Below are positions 1 to 11,101 of a stretch of 64,000 bases of DNA, in pieces. The translations under genes and the position numbers were made by a program. Under the pieces are notes generated by a model. That model did no database searches, was not told the DNA's origin, and saw nothing but the letters and a program-made list of their open reading frames with translations. This stretch comes from Epiperipatus broadwayi. Taxonomy: Eukaryota > Onychophora > Udeonychophora > Euonychophora > Peripatidae. Positions within the stretch are counted from its first letter, which is position 1; each line of letters begins with the position of its first letter. The stretch is from positions 11,818,385 to 11,882,384 of the forward strand of contig JAQFVV010000020.1 of NCBI GenBank assembly GCA_028023455.1, in the 5' to 3' direction.

Positions 1-39
1 TCATTCAAGCACAAATTACTCTCACCTATATATAGCTTT

Positions 40-430
40 CTACTAAAACAAAAGATAATATACACAATACCAGGAATAGTCTTCCTATCAAAAATTTTCT
101 TTGTATTATTTAACAAATTAATCAAATTAATATCCTCTTTTCCAAGCAATTTTTTTTATCTCAAAACAAATTACTATTTTTACATACAATTCTATAAGAA
201 GATAATTTAAATGGAAAAAAAATAAAATCATATTTTTCTTTATCTTTTACATTATTATAAATATTATTACTATTAAATAAAATACTTTTAACAAATTTAT
301 CAGAGTAGCCAACACTCAAATAATCTTTATAAAATCGACCTTTTTGAATAAAAGCTTCCCATTAGAATCATTTAACTTTTTGCCTGGTAAAGTGGCCATA
401 TTGAATATTTAAAAAATTATGTTAAGCCAC
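40..430 (-). pseudogene. Penelope-like element fragment, GIY-YIG endonuclease part
   Basis: Read on the minus strand, this stretch gives broken reading frames that resemble the linker and start of the GIY-YIG endonuclease of Penelope-like retroelements. A G-I-V-Y-I-I motif is followed by K-L-Y-I-G-E-S, the two strands of the GIY-YIG core. The same sequence occurs in inverted orientation at about 3001-3260, which supports its being a repeat. In PLEs this domain nicks target DNA for retrotransposition. Frames shift several times and the C-terminal half runs off the window edge, so it is a dead copy. It may belong to the same insertion as the RT remnant at 2126-2509, separated by later insertions. 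The family call rests on motif recognition only. Confidence 0.5.
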
Positions 431-934
431 AAATTTTATCATAACTTAAATTTGTATTATTAAAAAATGACATAATATATATTGTTTTATACATAGAACA
501 CCAAAGAATGTCATTATGCTGAAAAAATATAGTCATTGATATTCAAAGTAATAAAAAAAAGTTAATATTTCTAATAATTATTTTCATATTATTTTATAAA
601 TTCAAAATTATCATGCATACAGCTTAAAATTATATTTTTGTTTGTATGTTAGTTGGATTCATCATAAAATTTATAAAAAAAATAGTATATAATAACACCT
701 AAGGTATTCCATCACTCGAAAACTTCATAAAATAAAGACATTAGTATCTTTCATTTTTCCTAGTAGCTCTTCAAAATGTATTTCCTTACAGGGGTTTGTA
801 ATAAATATGCCATCCCTAATAACATGTAATTAATATGGTTCAATAATTAGTATAATTTGAATATTATAATAAAGAACTTAATACAGTTTGTAATTTATTA
901 AAAAGTACTAATATTTATTTTATACAGCATAGAT
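431..934. other. AT-rich stretch, nothing recognised
   Basis: No reading frame, RNA gene or repeat structure that I could support. It may be decayed element DNA lying between the two PLE remnants. Confidence 0.4.
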
Positions 935-1220
935 AGTTCAAATTAAATTGAAAGGCTGAAAACCTCTCACACTTGTTATAATACTTATCTGACAGCCAAT
1001 CAGATGTTATGATGGCTTTTAAACCTAAATGCTTCAGACTGGCTTAGATATATTTAAAGACAAGTAATGTAGAGGGTGGTCCACCCTTTTTTGTAAAATT
1101 TTCTGTCTTGTGTTTACGGTTTGATCACTATTTAGACAGCCAACATAACATCTGATTGGCTGTCAGATAAATATTATAACAAGCATGAAAGGTTTGCAGC
1201 CTTTCAATTTAATTTCAACT
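935..1220. mobile_element. MITE-like element with ~75-bp terminal inverted repeats
   Basis: The left end (935 to about 1012) and right end (about 1143-1220) are near-perfect inverted copies, sharing AAATTAAATTGAAAGGCTG and a block containing CTGACAGCCAATCAGATGTT. The core of about 130 bp has no coding capacity. A 10-bp direct repeat, AAAAAGTACT, lies at 900-909 and 1221-1230. The right copy abuts the element but the left copy is about 25 bp away, so it is only a possible target duplication. The structure fits a non-autonomous DNA transposon; the superfamily is not determined. Confidence 0.65.
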
Positions 1221-2125
1221 AAAAAGTACTACTAAAATAGTCACTACATACAAAATGAAATAATAAAATAAAATGTGAATGAAATACTAAATTCATTATA
1301 GGGTTAAGCTTGAGGTACGTAAGTTAGTAGTTTAGAGTCAGTGCAATGTAGTATTATTTATCCTATCTTTATAGGTTTTGAGGGCTCAGACCATAAATTT
1401 AGTAATAGCTTCATCAACTGCCACCTCTCTTTGCATTTGATATGCAGCTTTGAAATTTACATTGCAGTAGTCTATAATCGGCCTAAGTTTATATATATAC
1501 TGTCAACATCTTTACTTTTAGAATTTGCATATTTTTATTATTATTAAAATGCAAATAAGACATTACAGAAAAAACTAAATTGAGTCATAATATTTGCAAA
1601 ATATGTTTATCGTTATCTCATATCACCTAATTCGAATACCGGCTTCAAACCCACATCATATCAAAAAATGCAGATAATTTGCAATATAAATTTACCCAAT
1701 CATGAGGAATTTTTTATCAAATATAAATTCAAATAACAATTAAAAAATATATAATAATAAAATAATGAATAAAAAATATATAAAAATAAAATAAGTAAAA
1801 AAGTATATAAAATAATTACTTACCATCAAGTTCTTATGACGTTGTCTTTTAAATTCACGGTCAAAAATTGTATATTTTCCAATGTAATTTTAACAGTGAA
1901 TATTCTTCCATTAACTAGCAAAAAATGAGAGAAAGACAAAAACATTCAATTTACTTGAACACAAAAATTATCATAAAATTGTCACTTTTTATGATAGAAA
2001 AATAGAATTTACATTTTCAGAAATGTAAAAAAAACAATAGATCTGAAGATGTAACATGTACATGTGTAGACAGTGTAGCTTTCCACAATTCTAAACTAAA
2101 ACTGGATATTGCAAATTCTAAAATT
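1221..2125. other. AT-rich stretch, nothing recognised
   Basis: Contains a short chance ORF near 1341-1547 and low-complexity A/T runs. No supported feature. Confidence 0.4.
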
Positions 2126-2509
2126 CTATAGCATTGTGTTCATGCATAATAACGAACTAGTTAAACCCTTATTTCTATAACAATAATTTCTTAAAGCAGC
2201 TACTTTATGAGATATAGATTGATAGCTATCAAGTTTAATTATAGATCTTAACTCTTTATTCTTAACATAATGACTACATACCAAACAATTATTTTTTACA
2301 TTTCTAATCACCAATAAATCTAAAAATTTTAATTTAACAAAATCTAACCTCTCCCCTTCTACATATTTTATAGAAGGATCAGAACAATTAAACCCATTTA
2401 CCAATTCTTTCAATTTATCATTCTCAACTATACACAAACAATTAACAACATATCCAACAAATAATTTTAAATATAAACAATACTCCATAATAAGAAATTC
2501 CTTTTCCAA
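2126..2509 (-). pseudogene. Penelope-like element reverse transcriptase fragment
   Basis: A 127-codon frame matches the region after the catalytic motif of PLE reverse transcriptases. The recognisable order is a Y-V-x-x box, D-K-L-K-E-L-V, D-P-S-I-K, K-F-L-D-L-L-V-I-R, then D-S-Y-Q-S-I-S-H-K-V-A and R-N-Y-C-Y-R. The first box reads Y-V-V-N where active enzymes have Y-V-D-D, so both palm aspartates appear lost. Upstream RT blocks are missing or unreadable, and a SINE lies just upstream in the element's sense at 2641-2745. In sense order the GIY-YIG remnant at 40-430 would follow. It is a dead copy; the assignment to PLE rather than another RT class is fairly secure from the block order. Confidence 0.6.
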
Positions 2510-2640
2510 ATAATTAATATAATGAACAAATTAAAAGAGAAATAATATCTATTATTCACCCTTCCTTAATTTTAAAAAAATTACCATTATAAGTATAATA
2601 CATAGAATTTTCTAACAATAAAATCAAACTTTTAATAAAT

Positions 2641-2745
2641 TTTTTTTTCTCATGTGTCATAACATCAGCTGGGAAGCGAACCGCTAACCCAGGACAACTG
2701 CTTGTAAAGCAGTTGTTGCTGACCTCTTGACCACCAATGCTTGAC
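2641..2745 (-). mobile_element. tRNA-derived SINE, family A, copy 1
   Basis: On the minus strand: a tRNA-like head with an A-box region (TTGGTGGTCAAGAGGTCAGC), an anticodon-arm-like palindrome (CTGCTTTACAAGCAG) and a degenerate B box, then an A-rich tail. Both sides carry the 12-bp duplication AACTTTTAATAA (2627-2638 and 2746-2757), the signature of LINE-mediated insertion. About 105 bp long, with no body beyond the tRNA part. Five relatives occur in the window. Confidence 0.8.
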
Positions 2746-3000
2746 AACTTTTAATAATTTTAATCTTATTCTTTGACAAAGATTCATGTTCAATCAACAT
2801 AGACATAGAATATCAAGACTGCTTAATCTACTAACAGATTAAAACATTCTCAACATTCAAATACCCAATTATTTTCCATATTAAAATTATTAATGTTACC
2901 AAAAGCCTCAAAAGAAAAAGAAACTGTGTAATGACCAAAATCCACAAATTGTTTAAAAAAATTATTCAAGAGTCCAAAAATATCCTCCACAACACTATGT

Positions 3001-3555
3001 TTAAAATCAAATATAAATCTGATAAATTTGTTTAAAATATTTTATTTAATAGTAATCATATTTTTAATTATATAAAGGATTAAAAAAATATGATTTTATT
3101 TCTTTGCCATTTAAATTGTCTTCTTATAGAATTGTATGGAAAAATAGTAATTTGTTTAGAAATAAGAACATTTCTTGGAGTTTATTACTTTGAATAATTT
3201 ATTAAATAATACAAAGGAAATTTTTAATAGACTGTTCCTGGAGTAGTGTATATTTTCCCTTATGTTCGTTGAGCTTAAATAAATGAATAATAGAACATAA
3301 AAGTAGGTTTAGAAATAAATATCTTTGTTGTTTTATATATCCATAAAAACATATAGGCATGCTATTAATTTTGATGAGGCTAAGGTTGTCCTTTTTGAAA
3401 GAAATGAAATAAAAAAAATTAAAGAATCTTTATTATTAAAAATTTATGATCCTGAAGCAATTAATTTATTTAAAAGTTTTTTTAATATTAAAGGTGTAAG
3501 GGTTGTAAGTGGAATTTTAGGTAATGTTTACCATAAATATGTTGTTATTTTGTAG
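3001..3555 (+). pseudogene. Penelope-like element C-terminus (GIY-YIG region)
   Basis: From 3001 to 3260 this is an inverted relative of 40-300. After a frame change, 3325-3555 gives an open frame that starts without ATG. It resembles the C-terminal half of PLE GIY-YIG endonucleases: I-N-F-D-E-A-K-V, an E-R-N block, I-K-E-S-L-L-L-K, then a P-E-A-I-N segment. The I-K-E-S segment carries the Glu normally placed like the metal-binding Glu of GIY-YIG enzymes. No 5' RT part is joined to it, consistent with 5' truncation, which is common in PLEs. It is not functional because the frame is broken between the two halves. Confidence 0.55.
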
Positions 3556-3669
3556 TTCTTTACACTTGAGAAGTCTGCTTATAAATTTATATTTTTTGAC
3601 TACTGGTTGAGTTGTGAATTTGGGATAATTTTGATTATTTTATTGACTAGTTTAGGTTTAGACTTTTAA

Positions 3670-3960
3670 TGTTTATATCATAATCATCATCATCAACCAT
3701 TATCAATCCACTGCATAATAAAGGTCTCTCCAAGTTCAATCCATCTTCACTGATCTTTAGCTTCTCTTCTCCACCTCACCCCAGCATACTTTCTTATTTC
3801 ATTCATCTATCTCACATGTGGTCTCTTTCTGGGTCTTTTACAATCACCTGGAATCCAGTTTAATATTTTAATTGTCCATCTATTATAATCTCTTCTAGAA
3901 ATTTGTCCAGCCCAACTCTACTTCAGTCTTGTAATTTTTTTCAATGACATCAGTAACACT
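3670..3960 (-). pseudogene. Degenerate LINE 3' end
   Basis: The minus-strand translation, with two in-frame stops and no length change, shows a tail typical of LINE ORF2 C-termini in invertebrates: W-I-P-G-D, K-R-P-R-K-R-P, W-R-R-E-A-K-D, then F-I-M-Q-W-I-D-N-G, followed by a TGATGATGAT-rich 3' end. This is the region just after the RT domain that is left after 5' truncation. The clade is not certain. Only about 100 codons remain. Confidence 0.55.
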
Positions 3961-4086
3961 TGTTTGTTCTCTTACCTATATATTGCATTTTCGATCACTT
4001 TTTGTTACTCCTAACATGCATCTCTCCATACTTTTTTGAGTGATGTTTATATATATATAATATCAAATAATATAAGTATAATAACA

Positions 4087-4303
4087 ATATTCACTAGAAT
4101 AAAACTACAAAATTTTAAAAAATGCCTGTATAAAATTAAAGATTAAAATTGTTTGCTATAGGTAGCTTCGGCGTATTCCGCCATCTTAAGTAGCAATACA
4201 TAAGATGGCGGAATACGCTGAAGCTAGCTATAGCAAAGAATTTTAATCTTTAATTTTATACAGGCATTTTTTAAAATTTTGTAGTTTTTATTCTAGTGAA
4301 TAT
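4087..4303. mobile_element. Near-perfect palindromic fold-back element
   Basis: Two arms of roughly 100 bp pair almost perfectly around a loop of about 12 bases (AGTAGCAATACA). The arms meet at CCGCCATCTTA / TAAGATGGCGG and end at ATATTCACTAG / CTAGTGAATAT. There is no coding capacity. Size and form suit a snap-back MITE; no clear target duplication was seen because the flanks are simple A/T. Confidence 0.75.
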
Positions 4304-7071
4304 ATATATATTGAAAATACATTTTAGCAGTAGTTTAGAGATTTAGCGCAGCTGATAAATATGAACTTGAATTATTTATTTTCTATTATACTAATGGTAA
4401 GTAAATTACACTAAATATACTCAAACCCTAGTATTATGTAAAAAATAAGGATATTTTAATTATTTATATATATATATAAACAAATAAAATAAATATAATA
4501 AACAAAAAAAACTCTGGAATAAGTTCTAGAATATTCAAAATATCAATATATAAACATAAATAATAGCTATGATCTACATATGAAATGTTAACCAAAATGT
4601 GCAATATTTTAACTGTAAAATATTATTCAGGATTGCAGAATACCATAAGCTGGCTATAACCATAAATATATGCATACAATTGAATCAATACAATCTACCA
4701 ACAACAATGCTGTAAATATTGTGTAGTAAAATCCAAAGAAACTTAAATTATAAAAATGAGTTTGATGTAATCGTGCCTTATTATTTATTTGGCTAAGTGT
4801 GAAGATAGTCTGATTTATTAATTATTAATGTCTTTAAACTAAGTAGATCATGTTTAAAGTCTTAGTTATATTATTTTAAGAATCAGTAATTCTCTAGACA
4901 GTTGATGAGAAATGTTTGATTCAAAATACATGTGTGCATGTGGTATGTCATTCAAATAAAGAATGTTTGCAGTATTGTGATTGGAAAATTATATTAAATC
5001 AATATTGTATGAAATGAAGTATATAAAATAAATCAATGAATTACCAGATATCGACTTATAATAGAATTAAAACAAATAAATAATTGTAAGTGAATTAAAA
5101 ACATATAAAATAAATGATTTTCTTAGGTCCCAGGTGGAATGCTAATTGTAACAGAATTAAATATTAGATAATATCAACTAACTAACTTCTATGCAAGCCA
5201 TACATTAGGATGCCAAATTGTATTTGCATAAAATATCTACAAATAAAGAACCAAACAAATATAGTTTATTAAAATATCAATAACATTGAGTGCCAAATTG
5301 TACTAGTTTGAAATAAAATAAGTACATCAGTTTAATCAAATAGTGATTAGTAAAATGCTATTTTAACCTTGACTAATTATTTATTCACTGTAAAAACAAA
5401 ATGTAACTAATGAAATGTTAAAGATAATATAATAAATTATTAAATTAAATAAAATGTTTTATTTAATATTTTGGTTAGCTGATATTTTAATATATAAAAT
5501 ATGTAGACTGTCTTGAAATTTATATTAAAGTACAGCGTAATAATTTGACTATTTAATAATCATAAAGTCTAATTTTAATTAATACAAATAAATTTATTAA
5601 TATAATAAACAACAAATAAAAAATCATACGAATTAATGAGCAAATGAAAATTTTTGTTAAGCAACGTAATCAGAAATAAATTTTCTTTTTATCTATTGTA
5701 TCTATTATATAGTTCTAAAATGTATCTGACATCTGTTGCGAATAATTAAACCAAGAAGAAAATATATTGTATTTGCATAAATACTTCCAAATAAATATTT
5801 AAATTTATATTTTAAGAAATTAAGTATTTTTAATTTGTTTACTGTTTCCTTATAGTAATAAATGTAAACATATTAATTTAATTACATAAAATTTTACATT
5901 CCCGATGTATATTAAATATACATTGCAACCAAGATTACTCGTAAATATTTATACCTAAAATATATTGCTTTTAATATATGTAAAAAAACAAACAAACAAA
6001 GCATAAATTCAAATAAACCAAATTAGCATTAAGAAATATATTTAAATGTTGTTTTTCTGTATAATTTAACATTTCTTTTTGGTAATGTTATATTTTTATG
6101 CATAATAAACAAACATGCATAAATAAAAAATGAAAATATACTATCTGTTTAATTCTCCAATAGTTACAAAAATGTTGCTTAAAATATAATTCCATGAAAA
6201 TAACATTTATTGATTCAAACCAAACCTTATAGTTTAACATATATAGTTTCCATAATATATGCATAAATAAACTTAAAGTTCAAAAGTCCTTAGAAATCTT
6301 ACTAAAATTCCATGATGTTTTCCATAGTACATAATGTGCTAAATAAATTTAGTGTTCAATTTTTTTTATCCATTTTAATGAAATTACAAGTTTGTATACA
6401 AAGTATTCCATAATAAAATATTAAAACATTGACATTTTCTTTCTTTATGGTAATTCCAGCCTTGGTTAATTTTATTGTATTCTTTAAGACACATTGTAGT
6501 ATTCACATTATATTTTATAATGAATTATACATTATATCACTTAAATTATATTTTCATGAGATGATTTTTATTGTATGATGTTTTACAGATCTTCAAAAAA
6601 AACTGAAGTCTCTGGAGCAAATGCTTTATTTACTTAGCCATACATGTATCAGTAATAAAACTTGAAAATATTATTAAAATATATAATGCATAAATTTATA
6701 TAGTTAGTTTATTGAGATGCAGATTGAGAGAGAATGATAAACTAATATTAGGGGATTAAATACCTTTTTCCTGATGATGTCTCATTTAGATCACTATCCT
6801 AAATATTGTTTTTATGGCATAACTCAAATTTAGTTCATTGTCTTAAGAGTTAAATTCCACTCAATAAAAAGCTCATAAGAGTACATCAGCATGATTTTAA
6901 AATGTTTTCTTAACTTGGTAATAAATAAACATTTTAAAGAATAATAAAAATAAATAATTTTACAAATTAAAATACATTCTTAAAATCATATTTTTAAATG
7001 AAACATAAACATTCCTTATATATTTATTTATATAAATATACAATATTCAATATGTTAAATATCTATTTAAT

Positions 7072-7074
<3 letters not shown>
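4304..7074. other. 2.8 kb AT-rich region, nothing recognised
   Basis: No open frame above background, no RNA gene and no inverted or tandem repeat that I could support. Confidence 0.5.

Positions 7075-7102
<28 letters not shown>
7075..7102. repeat. (AT)n microsatellite
   Basis: Uninterrupted AT dinucleotides. It directly abuts the LTR that begins at 7103, and the same repeat resumes at the far end of that element (12671 on), so this is the target sequence. Confidence 0.9.
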
Positions 7103-7105
<3 letters not shown>

Positions 7106-8659
7106 ACCAACATTGTGTTGGCACATAATAATTTTTGATTAAAAAAATTATTAAAATAAAAATCTCTCATCAAAGAAAACGTAAGATTAAAAGTCTAAAG
7201 GTTTTAAAAAATAAGTAAAGAGTTTTTTCTTATTATTATTGGTTGGAATGTAATGTAAAGTTTATAAATATAAATCTCTTCTCATTCGAGTTAAAGAAAA
7301 AAAGTAATCTTGGAAACTAAATAATGAATTGATCTTAAATCATATATGTGCGTAAATGTAAGCTTGTTAATAAAATATATATGTGCGAGAGTAAACAAAG
7401 AAATGATAAATGCATGTATATGTGCATGTTAAAATTATATTGAAAAATAAATGAAAGTTAAAAAATTAAAAAACACTCAGTGGTGGCTCCTAATTAAAAA
7501 TATAAAAACAACACATTTGCATGGCTACTAATTAAACAATCTTCAAAAACATGTAATTAAAAGATTATCAAAAAAATTTTGACAACAGATTTTGCTGGAG
7601 GATATCAAAATGACAACACATCATATGTATAAATAGACAAATTTTAATCGGACAGTTAGTTGAGTTAGTTGCATTAGAGTTGAGTCGAGTTTGAGTTGCA
7701 TTTAAGTTGCATTTGAGATAACAGTTCAGTACTGTCTATCAGTGAGTTATATTAGTCAGCTTATTATATATCCAGAATCAAGAATGCAGTGTTAAAACCT
7801 CAGAGAACATATGACTTTCTCCAGCCTGAAGTCCGATGAAAATAGTCTATCTACCCGATAAAAGTGATGCTTGTGTAACAACCTGAAACTGTTCAATATC
7901 TAATTGTCTTAAAGAAAATGCCTCAGAATAATAAACATCAAATCTCCACAAGAAAACTTCAAATCTAACCGATTAGAAATACTTCATAATTCTAGGTAAT
8001 AACATTTTTCTTATACTCATGTCTAAAGTAGCCATTGCATTCATAAAGCCTCAAGAGTCAAGTTTAAGAACTCTATAGCACCCATAGATGGACTATTAAT
8101 ATATGTGTTTAAAATGTGTGTGTTCATGCGTTAGTATATTGACGTCTTTGTATTTTAAATTTCAAATATTATTTAATGCTTTTTCCTAAGATATTATAGT
8201 GTGTAAATTATAAATGTGTGTGTGTTATATTAGATTTATAAAATATTTAAAATTAGTTTAGTAAATGTTAATTAAAATAAATTGTCTTTATAAACTAAAA
8301 CTTTATTTTGTCGGTCAATTCTTTTCATGACTAATTGAAACTATAATTTATTATTGATTACAAGCATCTGAGCTAGTCATGGGTGTATTTTGGGCATTGA
8401 ATTAGTGGCCAGTGTTTAAAGTTAATTATTTATCCTCTGGATAAGTAACTGGTGCCCATGTTTATACAAAACAAAAAAGTGCTTTGAATGTGGTGTTGAA
8501 TTCAACAGTCGAGAAGAAGTTATGTCCTGGAAATGTAATGCTTGTTATATATTTTATAGCTATTGTTTGGACATACATACTCATACATACTCTCCGATTT
8601 ATGTTCTTCTCTGCCTAAGAGGTTGGTATACCAACAGTAATTCAATCGAACCCCGTACA
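7103..8659 (+). repeat. 5' LTR of element A
   Basis: Starts TGTACC and ends GTACA. The first 20 bases contain a CCAAC/GTTGG hairpin. It includes an AATAAATTGTC poly(A)-signal-like site near 8276-8287. The partner LTR differs by scattered substitutions and an insertion of about 40 bp near 11980, so the insertion is not very recent. Confidence 0.85.
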
Positions 8660-9005
8660 ATTAGCATTCCCAACTAATTAAAGAAATGTAAACAATCCAA
8701 AAAAGCTAAATTGTGCATGTTAAAGTGGTTTAATTTTAAAAAAAGAATTGACCAAAGACGTTTTTCTTTAAATGAAAAAAGATTTTGACATTTATGCTAT
8801 TTAAAATAAATTATTCTTTTAAATTAAAGACAGTTAAATATTTTGGGTGGAGCTAAAGCATTAGGAACAGATAGAGAGAAGAGAACAAGGGGACGGAATT
8901 GGCCATTTGTTTCCATTTAGTAAGAAATAAATAAACAGTAGTATTTAAATTTAATTTAACGTAAGCGCTAGTTTAATAGAGAAAAAAAAATTGAAATTTT
9001 CAAAA

Positions 9006-9386
9006 ATGCAGCCAAAAGAAAGCCTGGTATATTTTAAAAATTCCCAGTTAGTGGAGAAAGAGAAAGAAGAAATATCTGAGATGCAGATGATGATGAATAT
9101 GATGCAAGAATTCAAAGAAGAGTTGTGTCAGAAATTTAAACAAGAAATCAAGCAGAGTCAGTTAGAACTCAAAGCTGAACTGAAGAAAGAAATTAATCAG
9201 GTCAAAGTAAAAATGATTAGAGAAATAAAGGCAATGAGGGGTAAAAAGATAGCAGGAAAGATAGAGAAGAACCAAGAAATTATAGAGTTAGATTTAATTC
9301 AAAAAAGTCAGGAAGATGAACAGGAAGTTGAGGTGATAAAAGACATGAAAATTGAATTAGAATCAGTATTGCAACAAATAAAGTAG
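9006..9386 (+). CDS. Coiled-coil Gag-like ORF 1 of element A
   Basis: A 126-codon frame starting at the first ATG (the frame opens earlier without ATG). It is dominated by K, E, Q and M in heptad-like spacing, for example E-F-K-E-E-L-C-Q-K-F-K-Q-E-I and E-L-K-A-E-L-K-K-E-I-N, so it should form a long helical coiled coil. It occupies the place of gag, about 350 bp after the 5' LTR. No capsid motif, zinc knuckle or enzyme motif is visible. The giant-LTR element at 33-45 kb also starts its Gag with a coiled coil, so the two may use the same design. It ends in TAG and a second basic frame follows 72 bp later in another frame, so the original protein may have been longer and is now frameshifted. 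Confidence 0.55.
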   Translation: MQPKESLVYFKNSQLVEKEKEEISEMQMMMNMMQEFKEELCQKFKQEIKQSQLELKAELKKEINQVKVKMIREIKAMRGKKIAGKIEKNQEIIELDLIQKSQEDEQEVEVIKDMKIELESVLQQIK

Positions 9387-9457
9387 AAACAAATATAGAT
9401 CAAGAAATAGAAGAGAGACAGAAGTTCAAGGTAGAAGATAGCGTTAAGTATAGTGAC

Positions 9458-9781
9458 ATGAAAATAAAAATAATAGAGATAGAAAATAATGTAATAGAGT
9501 TTTCAAAAGGAAGTAAAACTGAAAAGGTTAAAGTAAAAGTTTGTGTTAATTTTAGATGGAGATTTAAAACAAAAAGAAAGCATAGGAAAAAATATCCACA
9601 GTTTGAAGTAATTCAGAGTTTGTCTAAATATAAAAGTTTTCTAATTTACGAGGCAGAAAATAGGAAGGAGCATGAAAGAGATAAAGTAATAAATTATAAG
9701 CGAAGGATAGACAAGAGAGGAAAATTCATTTATATTATAAAGTTAGTAGAAAGAAAGAAGGAACTGCATGGCATAGTTTAA
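9458..9781 (+). CDS. Basic ORF 2 of element A, possible Gag C-terminus
   Basis: A 107-codon ATG-initiated frame, very rich in Lys and Arg (R-W-R-F-K-T-K-R-K-H-R-K-K, Y-K-R-R-I-D-K-R-G-K-F). A basic tail after a coiled coil is what a nucleic-acid-binding Gag C-terminus without a zinc knuckle would look like. I do not recognise a family. It lies 72 bp after ORF 1 in a different frame; either it is a separate small protein or one Gag has been split by an indel. Comparison with other genomic copies would decide. Confidence 0.45.
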   Translation: MKIKIIEIENNVIEFSKGSKTEKVKVKVCVNFRWRFKTKRKHRKKYPQFEVIQSLSKYKSFLIYEAENRKEHERDKVINYKRRIDKRGKFIYIIKLVERKKELHGIV

Positions 9782-11086
9782 AAATTAGTAAAGGGATGGA
9801 ATATTAAAGTAAATGGAAACAATAAGGACCGAAAATGGACTATGAGTTGAATAAAATTATTAGACGTAGGTAATAAATCTGAATCAGAATTTCACTATTT
9901 AAAATGATGAATTGTGTCGTAAAATAATAACAAGGAGGCTTCATTGAATAAAAGATTTTTTTTTTCTGCCACATACATATTAATTAAGAAAAATGTTCGT
10001 AAATAAACGGGTAAAATTAATTGATTTAAAAGAAATGTTTGTAGGATTAAATAAATGAATAAGATAATGGAAATACACAGAATAGAAGCAAGTTAAACAA
10101 ATAAGTAATATATCAGTAGAAAATAATAAAGTAGCGTAATAAAATAAAAGTTGTTTTGAATATATGCAAGTTAATAAAAGGATATAAATAAATGGGTTAA
10201 AGTAATCAAAATAAATAAAAATATCTGTATAATAATGAATCATAATAAAGTTAAAGTTTTTTTCCTCTGAACACACACACATTAAATAAAGAAGTTAAAT
10301 AAATGGTTTTAAAAAAAATAATAATATATAAATAAATATGTTAAAGTAATGTTCATGTGAATTTAAAAAATAATAATATTGTAAAATTAGATTAATATAA
10401 ATAAATGGTTTAAGATAAGGTTCAGGGGAATTTAAAAATAATATTGTAATGTTCATAAATAAAAATTTAAGGTCAAAGTTATATTAGGAATGTATAAGGT
10501 TTGAAATTAAGGGAACGAGGGTAGTATTGATATAAATTGTAGATAAGGATAAGTTAAAGCTGTCGACTGAATAAAATTTAGCACCTGTAACAGACTTATC
10601 AGGGATCATTCTTCTTTTAAAATGCGTACTGAGGACAAGCAGAGTAAGTCGTAAGTCACTTCTTCAGGGGAGAATTCCCATATCTCATACCTTGTTTCCA
10701 AAGCATAAGACATAATGGACAGTTGAGGAATCCTGCCATTCGCAGTGACCTTTTTTTTTTATCAAAGTCTGGTCAAGAGAACTGGCACCTGAAGCTTCAG
10801 TTTTCATACATGTAAGTCAGTATAAGCCAGTGAATCTGCATCTGCCTCATTTCCAAAAGATCCCTGTATCACAAAAGGATGCTGTTCTCATGGTCATTAT
10901 CCAGGACTTAGACCATTGTAAGCAATGTTACCAGCATCGAAAGAAGTAAAGTATAATTGAAGATTGCCCTTAGCATGTAAAGTAAAAGATATTAAAAAGC
11001 AAACTTAAAAAATAATAAATATTTAGAATTAAAAATTAAAGTTATCAGAGATAAAATGGTCAAAAATGATGCATTTTACTCTCAAA
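9782..11086 (+). other. Non-coding internal region of element A
   Basis: The 3' part of the internal region. No open frame and no pol motifs. It is slightly less AT-rich between 10560 and 10960. Confidence 0.6.
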
Positions 11087-11101
11087 CAGAGGGTGGTGTA
11101 A
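11087..11101 (+). promoter_or_regulatory. Polypurine tract of element A
   Basis: AGAGGGTGGTG followed by TAA lies directly against the TGTACC start of the 3' LTR, as required for plus-strand priming. Confidence 0.7.

Noticed and set aside
6765-6785. CTGATGATGTCTCATTT as a hammerhead core
   Set aside because: CTGATGA is present but no stem II, GAAA or stem I partner follows.
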